DNA of 13,955 nucleotides, taken from contig JAAYTY010000015.1 of assembly GCA_012523605.1 (NCBI GenBank), positions 1 to 13,955 on the forward strand, in the 5' to 3' direction. Positions 6,078-13,305 of this stretch are shown here, piece by piece (position 1 is the stretch's first letter; every line of letters starts with the position of its first letter). Position numbers and translations under genes: made by a program. A model generated the notes under the pieces. That model did no database searches and was not told the DNA's origin. It was given only the letters and a program-made list of their open reading frames with translations. Origin of the DNA: Candidatus Fermentibacterota bacterium (GTDB taxonomy: Bacteria > Fermentibacterota > Fermentibacteria > Fermentibacterales > Fermentibacteraceae).

Positions 6078-7411
6078 TGCAGACTTCCTTTCCCGACAGC
6101 TACGTCGTCGAGGGCGGACATCCGCTCTCGGGGGTTCTGAAGCCCTCGGGAAGCAAGAATGCGGCCCTTCCCGAGATCGCCGCAGCCCTCCTCTCCGACC
6201 GTCCGGTTGTCATAGACAACCTCCCGGCGCTCAGGGACACTGCCGCCATGCTCGCCCTGATCGAGAGCGTCGGAGCTTCGGTGAGGCGTCTGTCGGATCA
6301 TGAGGTGGAGATACACGCAGGAACCCTCGAGCCCGGGGGGCTCGATCTCGACCTTTGCAGGAGAATACGCGCCTCCATCCTCCTCGCAGGCCCCCTTCTC
6401 GCGAGATGCGGCCGCCTCGTGCTCCCTCCGCCGGGCGGCGACGTCATCGGCCGGAGGAGGCTCGACACCCATTTCCTCGCGCTGGAGGCCATGGGCGCGC
6501 GCGCTCGCGAGGATGGCGGCGGATACAGCTTCGAGTGCCCGGACGGCCTCCGCGGAACCTACATACTCCTGGACGAGCCGTCGGTCACTGCGACCGAGAA
6601 CGCGATGATGGCAGCATCCTCTGCCTCCGGGACCACGGTGCTCTACAACGCGGCGTGCGAGCCCAATGTTCAGGATCTGGCGGCGATGCTCGGCTCCATG
6701 GGCGCGTCCGTCGAGGGAGCCGGCACCAACAGGATAGTCATCAACGGCTTGGGCGGGCCGCTCGGCAGCCCCCGCCATGAAGTGGCTCCGGACCACATAG
6801 AGATCGGCTCGTTCATCGGGCTTGCCGCCGTCTGCGGGGGCGAGGTGCGAATCACCGGCGTTCCATGGGACATCGTTGCCCCCACGATGTCGGGTCTGAG
6901 CCGCTTCGGCATCGAGGTGCGCCGCGAGGGCGGAGATCTCGTCGTTCCGGGCGGACAGGCGCTCGAGGTCCAGTACGACAGGGGCGGGGCGATTCCGACG
7001 GTTTACGACGGCCCGTGGCCCGGCTTCTCACCCGACCTGACCAGCACGGCCGTAGTAGTCGCGACCCAGTCGAGGGGCACGACCCTCGTCTTCGAGAAGA
7101 TGTTCGAGAGCAGGCTGTTCTTCGTGGACAAGCTCGTCGCGATGGGGGCTTCCATAATCCTCTGCGATCCTCACAGGGTGGTGGTTTCGGGCCCGTCGAG
7201 GCTGCACGGAACCGAGGTTTCGAGCCCGGACATACGAGCGGGGATGGCTCTCCTCACTGCGGCGCTCTGCGCGGATGGAACGAGCGTGATACGGAATGTC
7301 CATCAGATCGAGCGGGGCTATCAGGATCTGGTAGCCCGCCTCGGCGCGCTCGGGGCGGTCATCGAGGGTTCCGGGCAGGGCCGGGAGGATGTGGAACGGG
7401 GGGGCGGATGA
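6077..7411 (+). CDS. murA: UDP-N-acetylglucosamine 1-carboxyvinyltransferase (Cys-to-Asp active site)
   Basis: A 444-residue enzyme of the EPSP synthase fold that catalyses the first committed step of peptidoglycan synthesis, adding enolpyruvate from PEP to UDP-GlcNAc. Recognisable motifs are LKPSGSKNAALPEIAAALL with Lys27, RASILLAGPLLAR (98-110), PPPGGDVIGRRR (117-128), PGFSPDLTS with the catalytic-base Asp, SPDIRAGMAL with the conserved Arg, and IERGYQ. In most bacteria the loop reads GGCxIG with the PEP-reactive Cys115; here the residue is Asp122 (codon GAC at 6440-6442), as in the naturally fosfomycin-resistant MurA of Mycobacterium tuberculosis and Chlamydia. Length is slightly above the usual 418-430. 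The ATG overlaps the exonuclease stop by 1 base, with GGGAAG before it. A second murA copy elsewhere in the genome cannot be ruled out. Confidence 0.95.
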   Translation: MQTSFPDSYVVEGGHPLSGVLKPSGSKNAALPEIAAALLSDRPVVIDNLPALRDTAAMLALIESVGASVRRLSDHEVEIHAGTLEPGGLDLDLCRRIRASILLAGPLLARCGRLVLPPPGGDVIGRRRLDTHFLALEAMGARAREDGGGYSFECPDGLRGTYILLDEPSVTATENAMMAASSASGTTVLYNAACEPNVQDLAAMLGSMGASVEGAGTNRIVINGLGGPLGSPRHEVAPDHIEIGSFIGLAAVCGGEVRITGVPWDIVAPTMSGLSRFGIEVRREGGDLVVPGGQALEVQYDRGGAIPTVYDGPWPGFSPDLTSTAVVVATQSRGTTLVFEKMFESRLFFVDKLVAMGASIILCDPHRVVVSGPSRLHGTEVSSPDIRAGMALLTAALCADGTSVIRNVHQIERGYQDLVARLGALGAVIEGSGQGREDVERGGG

Positions 7412-8325
7412 GGCTGCGGATTCCAGTTCTGGTCACTGGCGCAATGCTCTTCACGGCTTCCTGCGGCGACGATCCGGAAGGCTATCCGACCTGGCCCGAC
7501 GGCGCGTCCTACTGGGTGGGCTGGTCGTCCTCTCCGGATACCGCGACTGCCTGGAGTCCCACCGGAAACGTCGCGCTCTTCTGCACTCCGAACACCGGTT
7601 CCCCGTGCATTTTCTCCTACGACGCATCGGGAGCCGCCCCCCACCAGATGACCTTTTCGTCGCTCAACGAATCGACGGGGCCGACAGGCTGCTGGGACGG
7701 CGATTCCGGGAAGATAGTATACACAGCCGTGAGGGACGACGGCACCGCCGAGATCCGCTGGATACCCGGCAGCTCCTACAGCGTCCACCTGGTGCTGTAC
7801 GACAGCCTTCCGCACATGACGCCCACCTGGACTCCCGCAGGGGACACCGTGCTGTACTGCACGCTGATCGACGGCAGATGGGGACTGTGGAAGACCCCGG
7901 CCGAACCGGATTCGGCATCTTCACCGGTTCAGTTCTTCACGCCAAGCTACGACTGCGTGAGGCCCTCCTACTCCCCCGACGGCTCGACCCTGATGTTCCA
8001 GGCGAACGAGACCGGTGACTGGGATGTGATGATCATGCCGGCGGACGGCGGCGGCGAACCCACCCCTGCAGCAGGCAGTGCGGCTCAGGAAGTCCACCCT
8101 TCCTGGGGGCCCGGCGACGGCTGGTTCGTCTTTGCTTCGGACCTCACCGGCGATTTCGAGATCTATGCCGGAAAAGTCGGTTCGGACACTCTCGTCAGGC
8201 TGACCGAAGATTCCGGAGCGGACCTGTATCCGGCATGGAATCCCCAGAACGGCTATGTGATCTTCTCTAGCGACCGCGCCTCGGGCGCAGGCGGGTTCGA
8301 CCTGTTCTGGACTCCGGAGCCATAG
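7408..8325 (+). CDS. Putative lipoprotein with TolB/PD40-type beta-propeller repeats
   Basis: A 305-residue exported protein. The signal MRLRIPVLVTGAMLFTASCGDD has Cys19 as the probable lipidation site, again with Thr at -3. The mature part consists of PD40/WD40-like blades: recurring segments of the type W-x-P-x-G-[DN]-x-[VL] and YSPDGSTLMFQANETGDWDV, then WGPGDGWFVFASDLTGDFEIY, and AWNPQNGYVIFSSDRASGAGGFDLFW near the end. Such propellers occur in TolB and in many FCB surface proteins; here about five to six blades would make up the whole protein. No catalytic domain is visible. It overlaps murA by 4 bases (ATGA) and so is the last gene of the exonuclease-murA operon. A role at the cell envelope is inferred only from the signal and the neighbour. 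Several paired Cys residues could form disulfides. Confidence 0.82.
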   Translation: MRLRIPVLVTGAMLFTASCGDDPEGYPTWPDGASYWVGWSSSPDTATAWSPTGNVALFCTPNTGSPCIFSYDASGAAPHQMTFSSLNESTGPTGCWDGDSGKIVYTAVRDDGTAEIRWIPGSSYSVHLVLYDSLPHMTPTWTPAGDTVLYCTLIDGRWGLWKTPAEPDSASSPVQFFTPSYDCVRPSYSPDGSTLMFQANETGDWDVMIMPADGGGEPTPAAGSAAQEVHPSWGPGDGWFVFASDLTGDFEIYAGKVGSDTLVRLTEDSGADLYPAWNPQNGYVIFSSDRASGAGGFDLFWTPEP

Positions 8326-8329
8326 GGCC

Positions 8330-8358
8330 GCCCGGAGCGCAGAGGGCGTCTTCCGGGC
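8330..8358. other. Small hairpin between convergent genes
   Basis: GCCCGGA (8330-8336) pairs with TCCGGGC (8352-8358) across a 15-base loop, just after the lipoprotein stop at 8325. There is no T run, so it is a weak terminator candidate. The rest of the 122-base gap to the transposase stop shows only a minor CGGGA/TCCCG inverted repeat at 8396-8411. Confidence 0.3.
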
Positions 8359-8447
8359 CGGATTGAGTCCTGCCGTGAATCCGTCGAGCGGCAGCCGGGA
8401 TCTCCTTCCCGTAGGGCCGGCGCTGGTGACGCGGCGAGCCGTGATGT

Positions 8448-9479
8448 CTAGGCGTCGTTGAAGTGACGCTCGAAGAGCGATGCCGCGACCTCGTCCAGCT
8501 CCGGGCACGAGCCGGCGGAGCATCTCCTCAGGACAGACCAGGCTCCCTGCTGTGTGAGCCCCAGGAACCTCCCGGCGTCGGCGGTGCTGATCCCCGCGCG
8601 CGAGAACACCATGCACAGGACCATTCTGGCATTCACCGCACTCTTTCTCTGCGACCTGCTCCGGAGCACGCTCAGGGGAATGTCGAATGTCTCGGCCACC
8701 TCCCTCGCGGCGGCCTTCATCGCTTCGTGCTCGGTTCCACGGGATCTTCGGCTGCGCAGCCTGCCCTTCATGCCGTCGGCCACCGACCGGGCGAACTCCT
8801 TGCTTCCGAGCACGGCGCCGGAGTAATCGTAGCGCCTGTCGTCCCGGGGCATGCACTTCGTTTCGCACATGCCGTCCCTGTCGACGAGATACAGACCGTG
8901 CTCGAAATCGTGCCGCCATCTCTGTTCGACTCCGTCGGCGATGAAGCCCACGTAGTTGGCCAGAGCGACGCTCTCGCTGTCGCCGAACAGCGCCAGCACT
9001 CCGTTCCTGTCTATCAGGCCGTTCGCGCCGACCGGGTGCATCACCTCGCGGTGGCCCCCCCAGCGGTAGGCTCCTATCCGCTGAGGAGTGCTCAATCCCT
9101 TCCTCACCGGGTTGAGGTGGATGTAGCGCACCAGTTCGGCCAGGTAGGAGTCATCCTGTACCAGGATCGACTTGAACCGGCCCATGAATACGTGTCCGGC
9201 GCGCCCGTGTATCTGGTTGTAGTCCATGCAGAAGCCGGTCAGGAGTCGGCTCATGACCTTGGAGAGCTGAACCTCCCCGACCTGCACCAGCAGGTGGAAG
9301 TGTGTGGGCATGATCACCCATGCCAGCACTCTCGTTTCGGTCTTCCTGAGGCAGTAGTGCATCCTGAGCAGGAGGTTGAAGGAGTCGTTCTCGCTCCGGA
9401 AGACCTCCTCGCCTCCTGTTCCGCGCGACATCACATGATGGTAGGAACCCGGTGCGTCGAGCCTGGGGCCTCTGGGCAT
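8448..9479 (-). CDS. REP-associated tyrosine transposase (RAYT, Y1/HUH) with DnaA-like C-terminal HTH
   Basis: A 343-residue protein. Residues 1 to about 125 are a Y1 transposase domain: MPRGPRLDAPGSYHHVMSRG at the start, the HUH metal-binding motif in MPTHFHLLVQ (His60, His62), then GHVFMGRFKSI and YLAELVRYIHLNPVRKGL, where Tyr119 or Tyr112 is the probable nucleophile (I cannot fix which by eye). A linker follows, with DRNGVLALFGD typical of this RAYT group, and from about residue 245 there is a helical domain resembling DnaA domain IV (ARMVLCMVFSRAGIS ... GRFLGLTQQGAWSVLRR). All conserved motifs are intact, so the gene may be active. RAYTs process REP hairpin DNA and are often single-copy and domesticated. 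Start at 9479: AGGAGG lies 7 bases upstream. The frame is open back to 9623 but without similarity. No target duplication or terminal repeat pair was found. Confidence 0.88.
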   Translation of the reverse strand: MPRGPRLDAPGSYHHVMSRGTGGEEVFRSENDSFNLLLRMHYCLRKTETRVLAWVIMPTHFHLLVQVGEVQLSKVMSRLLTGFCMDYNQIHGRAGHVFMGRFKSILVQDDSYLAELVRYIHLNPVRKGLSTPQRIGAYRWGGHREVMHPVGANGLIDRNGVLALFGDSESVALANYVGFIADGVEQRWRHDFEHGLYLVDRDGMCETKCMPRDDRRYDYSGAVLGSKEFARSVADGMKGRLRSRRSRGTEHEAMKAAAREVAETFDIPLSVLRSRSQRKSAVNARMVLCMVFSRAGISTADAGRFLGLTQQGAWSVLRRCSAGSCPELDEVAASLFERHFNDA

Positions 9480-9486
9480 CTGCCAC

Positions 9487-9504
9487 CTCCTGTAAAACCA
9501 GGAG
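9487..9504 (-). promoter_or_regulatory. Hairpin covering the RAYT ribosome binding site
   Basis: On the - strand CTCCTG (9504-9499) pairs perfectly with CAGGAG (9492-9487) across a 6-base loop. The second arm contains most of the AGGAGG ribosome binding site of the transposase, so the fold would block initiation. The first arm lies upstream of the predicted transcription start (about 9496), so the hairpin would form only in RNA entering from further upstream. Confidence 0.6.
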
Positions 9505-9530
9505 TATAGCCGATTATTACCAAGATTCAA
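9503..9530 (-). promoter_or_regulatory. Promoter of the RAYT gene
   Basis: On the - strand TTGAAT (9530-9525), a 16-base spacer, then TATACT (9508-9503). The predicted start is near 9496, leaving a leader of about 16 bases that carries AGGAGG. The surrounding 130 bases are visibly more AT-rich than the rest of the window. Confidence 0.65.
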
Positions 9531-9574
9531 CCCGTGTCGGACTGAAGAAGGCAAATCGAAGTCATCTAATTGTT

Positions 9575-9622
9575 CTGCAAGATGTTGCAGGGAGTGTTTT
9601 GAACGATTTGGGGCTGACCCCA
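9575..9622. repeat. Two short perfect inverted repeats upstream of RAYT (REP-like)
   Basis: CTGCAA-GATG-TTGCAG at 9575-9590 (6-bp stem) and TGGGG-CTGA-CCCCA at 9609-9622 (5-bp stem). The second directly abuts the larger hairpin at 9622-9667. RAYT genes are characteristically accompanied by small hairpin (REP) elements that their product binds, so these are candidates. No second copy was found on the other side of the gene. Confidence 0.5.
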
Positions 9623-9667
9623 TCCCTCCCGGAGAGGCGGGGCAGGAGCCCCGCCTCCGGGTGGGAT
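9622..9667 (-). terminator. Long imperfect hairpin after the exported-protein operon
   Basis: Arms 9622-9643 and 9648-9667 pair as ATCCC, a T-T mismatch, CCCGGA, a 2-base GA bulge, and GGCGGGGC, closing on loop AGGA: 19 base pairs in all. It begins 17 bases past the stop of the TPR lipoprotein gene and is a natural terminator position, but no T run follows on either strand. It may instead be, or also be, a REP-like element linked to the adjacent transposase. Confidence 0.55.
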
Positions 9668-9683
9668 TCGCGAGAGGAGCTTG

Positions 9684-10826
9684 CTAGCTCAGCATGTCCT
9701 CGATGACCTGAAGGAGCAGGGGCAGGAAGTCGTCCCTCGTGGGCATGAGCCCGAGGCCGAAGCCCTCGCTCGTGCAGTCGAACCAGGCGAACCTGAACGC
9801 CTCCTCCATGAAGGCCATCGCCGCGGCGGTGCCCTTGAGCTGTACCATGCTCAGGTCTATCACGCCGTCATGGGCCGTCCCGGCGCCGAAGTCGTAGGAG
9901 TCCGTGCTGCGGTCGAGAACCCATACGGCGGCGTTCGCGAGCAGGGGATCCCCGTTGCCGCCCCGCGCGTGCTGGAAGAGGGCCCAGCCCGCGAAGGCGT
10001 CATAGGTGTCCTGCGTGAAGCCGCCGGGCGTCATCGTGGCGTAGTCGTAGCTCATCTCGTTGTCCGCGCAGATCCATGTGCGGATGTAGATGTCTCCGAC
10101 ATGGACCCTCAGATAGCTGCCCTCGAGATAGACCCAGTAGTCCCCCGCTCCGTCGGGCACGATGCTGTCCACCGGGCAGTTCTCCTGCGAGAAGCCGTTG
10201 ACGGCGTTCAGCATGGCAACCACTCCGGGAGCGTCCGTGTGGAACCTGTAGGTGAAATCGATGCCGCCGTAGAACGGGCCGTAGTCGTTTTCCGTGCCCG
10301 ACGGGTTGAAGATCCCGGCGCCGTACAGGTAGTCGCCTATGATCTCGGGGGTGATGATCACAGTATCCTGGGGATCGGGGACCGGAGGCCAGTTGTACAG
10401 GGTGTCGCCCAGCATGCCCAGAACCTCGTACACCGAGTCGGGCAGTACCGGGTTCACGCACTCGAAGACGGTCCAGAGGGTGTCCTGGACCTTCGTCTCG
10501 CTCCTCAGCACGATGGGGGCGTGCCCTGCGCTGAGCTGTGCGGCCATGTAGAAGTAGTTGTCGGCGATCACCCAGTAGTCGCCCTGGCTGATGGAGGTCC
10601 ACCCGGCGCCCAGGTAGCCGCCGGGATAAGAGACGTCGGCTTCGATGGCGGCCTGGAAGTATTCCATGGCCTGCTCGAAGTCGCCGTCGGCGTATGCCGC
10701 CCAGCCGGAGTCCGCGTAGCCCTCGGCGGTTATGGGATCGGGGATGTCCGAGGGGAGCTGGTCCCCGCATCCCGCGAGCAGCACCAGTCCGGCCAGGGTC
10801 GGGAGCAGCGCTCTAAGTGCCTTCAT
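9684..10826 (-). CDS. Putative lipoprotein with N-terminal TPR-like repeats
   Basis: A 380-residue exported protein. MKALRALLPTLAGLVLLAGCGDQ is a canonical lipoprotein signal (lipobox LAGC, Cys20). Residues about 35-95 contain one clear tetratricopeptide-like helix pair (GWAAYADGDFEQAMEYFQAA) and a second, weaker one (GAGWTSISQGDYWVIADNYFYMAAQL). The remainder is rich in Asp, Tyr and Gly, and I do not recognise a family. It has no enzymatic motif. The ATG at 10826 has GGAAGG just upstream and starts the signal peptide; an in-frame ATG at 10850 lies 5' of this binding site and is not used. It lies 20 bases after the stop of the 815-residue secreted protein, so the two are co-transcribed. A scaffold or binding role at the envelope is a guess from the TPR fold. 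Confidence 0.8.
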   Translation of the reverse strand: MKALRALLPTLAGLVLLAGCGDQLPSDIPDPITAEGYADSGWAAYADGDFEQAMEYFQAAIEADVSYPGGYLGAGWTSISQGDYWVIADNYFYMAAQLSAGHAPIVLRSETKVQDTLWTVFECVNPVLPDSVYEVLGMLGDTLYNWPPVPDPQDTVIITPEIIGDYLYGAGIFNPSGTENDYGPFYGGIDFTYRFHTDAPGVVAMLNAVNGFSQENCPVDSIVPDGAGDYWVYLEGSYLRVHVGDIYIRTWICADNEMSYDYATMTPGGFTQDTYDAFAGWALFQHARGGNGDPLLANAAVWVLDRSTDSYDFGAGTAHDGVIDLSMVQLKGTAAAMAFMEEAFRFAWFDCTSEGFGLGLMPTRDDFLPLLLQVIEDMLS

Positions 10827-10846
10827 GTCCTTCCCTCCCTTCCTTC

Positions 10847-13294
10847 TCACTCGGCCACGCGGATCATCTTCTGCACCGCGCTCCGGCCCGAGGCCTCGAG
10901 CCTGCAGAAGTAGATTCCCGCGCCGACCGGGTTGCCGGAGTCGTCCCTGCCGTCCCAGACCACCGTGTGGGATGCCGCCGGCAGATCATCGTCGGCCAGC
11001 GTCCTGACCACGCGGCCCGCCATGTCGAACACGCGCAGAGTCGCCCTGCCGGCTGAAGGCATGGAGAAGCTGATCACTGTTTCCGCCGAGAACGGGTTGG
11101 GTGCGTTGCCCGCGAGCGTGAGCACCGCGGGCAGGGCCGGCGAGGAGACGCCGGGAGCCGTGCCGTACACGTAGATGCCGCCCTCGCTCACGGCCGCGCA
11201 CATCCGCCCGCTCTGCCAGTAGCTGTCCATCCGGGTCCAGCCCTCGCCGTTCCAGCGGTACACGGCGCCGTCCCTGCCCGATGCCGGGAAGGAGATGGTG
11301 CCGCATACCTCGCTGATGCTCACGGGGCCTTCGGCGATCCCGCTCATCGCCGGCGCGACCGCGTCTATGGGCAGGCTGCTGGCGATGGAGAGGCCCAGCA
11401 GGTCGGTCTGCATCAGACAGACTGTCTGGCCGGGGGCCGCGGCCCCGGCGGGCACGTCCAGCCTGGCGTTGGAGACCTCGAGGGCCATTCCCGCGCCCTC
11501 GGCGTAGCCCACGGCTAGTTCGCGGGATGTCTCTATCGGAAGGCCGGTGGAGTCGAAGCCCGCGACATTCATCGTGTAGCTGCCGGCTTCCCAGGCCTTG
11601 AATCTGGAGTACCAGACGGTCTCCTCGAATGAGAGCATGGAGATCAGGGCAGTGCTGTCGGCTGTGGAGGCTGTGAAGATCGGGCCGTACCAGTCGAAGC
11701 CCTCGATGTAGCCGGTTTCGGTGTTGTAGGGCGTGCTGTAGATGTCCACATACTGCGGGTTGGCGAGGTTCTGGAGCATCGCAACGAGAACCGCCGGGCT
11801 CTCGGTGTCCTGCGAGAGGACGTACCTCAGCTCGGCCTGGCCGCCGATGTTGTTGTTGGTGACGGCCAGGAAGTTCGTGCCGCCTCCGGCGAGATCGAAG
11901 CTGCCGTTGTAGTACTCGTCGAGATCGACGAACTCGACTCCCGCCAGCGCGTCGCCGGCTGCGTTGAGGCTCGCCACGCCGATCGTCCAGGCACCGTCTA
12001 TCGGGTTGCCCGAGCCGCCCGCGCCGTCGTTGAACATGCCGTTGAAGTACACCGTGGCATTGCCGCTGTAGTCGCCCGTGAACTTGCAGTACTGACACGA
12101 GAATGCGGGTGCCGTCATTCCGTTGGCCTCGTCGGCGATCCAGATCGGAATCGGGTATGCCGAGAACTTGCCGGTGAATGCGGCATCCTTGGAGCTGTGG
12201 GAGAACTGGTAGGTCTCCCCGTCCAGGAAGGCATACGTGTAGATGCCGCCGTAGAGCGGGCTGCGAAGCTCGTTGACGACGTTGGTTATCAGCCAGTCGT
12301 TGTAGAGAGGGAACACGTTGGTCTCGATCGCCAGGCTGTCGGGCACGGAGGCGTCGATGGCCCTTGCGATGCCCAGCATCCCGGTCGTGTCCGACTGGGC
12401 TATGTCGGAGAGCACCCCGGGCACCCTCTGGTCGAGATACATGAACCAGAGGAACTCCTGGCCCATGTTCGCGGCGAAGTCGTTGGCCTTGAGGCCCTGG
12501 CCGCCCGAACTCCAGTAGGTCAGTTCGATGTTTGCGGCTGTCTCGAACTTCGTCATGTTGCCCTGCACGCCCATCTTGTTGGGGCCCACGGCAACATAGG
12601 TGAGACCGTAGCACATGTACTGGGCGACCTGGCCGAGGCCGCGGCTCACCCAGAGCTCCTCTGCGGGCACCAGGCCGTGCCTTATGAGCATCGCCAGCCC
12701 CGACGGGATGTACCACAGCCTGAGCTGCTTGGCGACGGTCTGGTTTGTCTTGAATGGGCCGACGTTCATGTAGATGATGTCGTGGTTGTTGAACGAGCCC
12801 GAGCCGTCGAAGTCCGCGGGCTCTATGTGGGCGAGCCTGCCGACGCGGCTGGGACCTCCGGTCTGGTTCTGGTACCAGTCCGGTATGTCGGCCAGGACGA
12901 TCCAGATCCTGGGATCGTCATCCGTATCGGGCACCGGGCCGAATTCGGAGGTCACGGTGCCGTAGACGTCCACGCCTGCGCCCTCGAAGTGGGCGGCACG
13001 GGTGTCTATCTCGGCCTGGAGGATCAGGTCTCCCCAGATCTGCTCCCCCTCCTCCTCGTCAACCCAGCTCGAGTCCTGCACCAGCCAGTAGGCGTGTTCG
13101 GTGACCGCCGCGCAGTAGAAGTCCTGTTCCTCGACGGGGTCGGGGAACTCGCTGACGTCGGGCACCAGGAGGGTGACGACGTCACCGACTTCAGGACCCT
13201 GGGCGGCGGCGAGCCCCACACCGAGGGCCGGCAACAGGAACGCCGCCAGGGACACCAGAAGGCCTGTCCGGCGGGATCCCGTCATTGCTGTCAT
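10847..13294 (-). CDS. Secreted M30-like protein lacking HExxH, with C-terminal FlgD-like sorting domain
   Basis: An 815-residue protein. The signal peptide spans residues 1 to about 31 (basic start, hydrophobic core, LAAA/QG cleavage). Residues about 40-345 follow the layout of M30 (hyicolysin-type) metallopeptidases: PRIWIVLADI (128-137), HDIIYMNV (171-178), a helix at the active-site position, EELWVSRGLGQVAQYM (212-227), GQEFLWFMYLDQ (278-289) and YNDWLITN (331-338). The HExxH position reads IPSGLAMLIRH and the downstream W-x-x-E-G glutamate is replaced (WVSRG), so peptidase activity is unlikely. A CQYC pair lies at 400-403. Beta-rich domains follow, and residues 725-815 form a FlgD-Ig/T9SS-type tail (NAPNPF, LRVFDMAGRVVRTL, VVWDGRDDSGNPVGAGIY). 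The ATG at 13294 follows GAGGAGG; an in-frame ATG 9 bases on lacks that spacing. The family assignment is by pattern only. Confidence 0.75.
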   Translation of the reverse strand: MTAMTGSRRTGLLVSLAAFLLPALGVGLAAAQGPEVGDVVTLLVPDVSEFPDPVEEQDFYCAAVTEHAYWLVQDSSWVDEEEGEQIWGDLILQAEIDTRAAHFEGAGVDVYGTVTSEFGPVPDTDDDPRIWIVLADIPDWYQNQTGGPSRVGRLAHIEPADFDGSGSFNNHDIIYMNVGPFKTNQTVAKQLRLWYIPSGLAMLIRHGLVPAEELWVSRGLGQVAQYMCYGLTYVAVGPNKMGVQGNMTKFETAANIELTYWSSGGQGLKANDFAANMGQEFLWFMYLDQRVPGVLSDIAQSDTTGMLGIARAIDASVPDSLAIETNVFPLYNDWLITNVVNELRSPLYGGIYTYAFLDGETYQFSHSSKDAAFTGKFSAYPIPIWIADEANGMTAPAFSCQYCKFTGDYSGNATVYFNGMFNDGAGGSGNPIDGAWTIGVASLNAAGDALAGVEFVDLDEYYNGSFDLAGGGTNFLAVTNNNIGGQAELRYVLSQDTESPAVLVAMLQNLANPQYVDIYSTPYNTETGYIEGFDWYGPIFTASTADSTALISMLSFEETVWYSRFKAWEAGSYTMNVAGFDSTGLPIETSRELAVGYAEGAGMALEVSNARLDVPAGAAAPGQTVCLMQTDLLGLSIASSLPIDAVAPAMSGIAEGPVSISEVCGTISFPASGRDGAVYRWNGEGWTRMDSYWQSGRMCAAVSEGGIYVYGTAPGVSSPALPAVLTLAGNAPNPFSAETVISFSMPSAGRATLRVFDMAGRVVRTLADDDLPAASHTVVWDGRDDSGNPVGAGIYFCRLEASGRSAVQKMIRVAE

Positions 13295-13305
13295 GCTCAA
13301 CCTCC

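Noticed and set aside
6865..7407. Extension of the PD40 lipoprotein frame back into murA
   Set aside because: The lipoprotein signal starts at the ATG at 7408, which overlaps the murA stop as ATGA; the upstream part is a shadow of murA.
9480..9623. In-frame N-terminal extension of the transposase from an ATG at 9623
   Set aside because: The strong AGGAGG site and the family start (MPRGPRLDAPG) are at 9479, and the extension would run through the promoter and an inverted repeat.
8326..9683. A complete insertion sequence around the transposase
   Set aside because: No terminal inverted repeat pair or target-site duplication could be found on the two sides, so only the gene and nearby hairpins are reported.
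9681..10913. Long open frame on the + strand opposite the TPR lipoprotein
   Set aside because: Composition is that of a mirror frame (Val/His/Gly/Arg rich), with no ribosome binding site or family; the - strand gene has a signal peptide and operon context.
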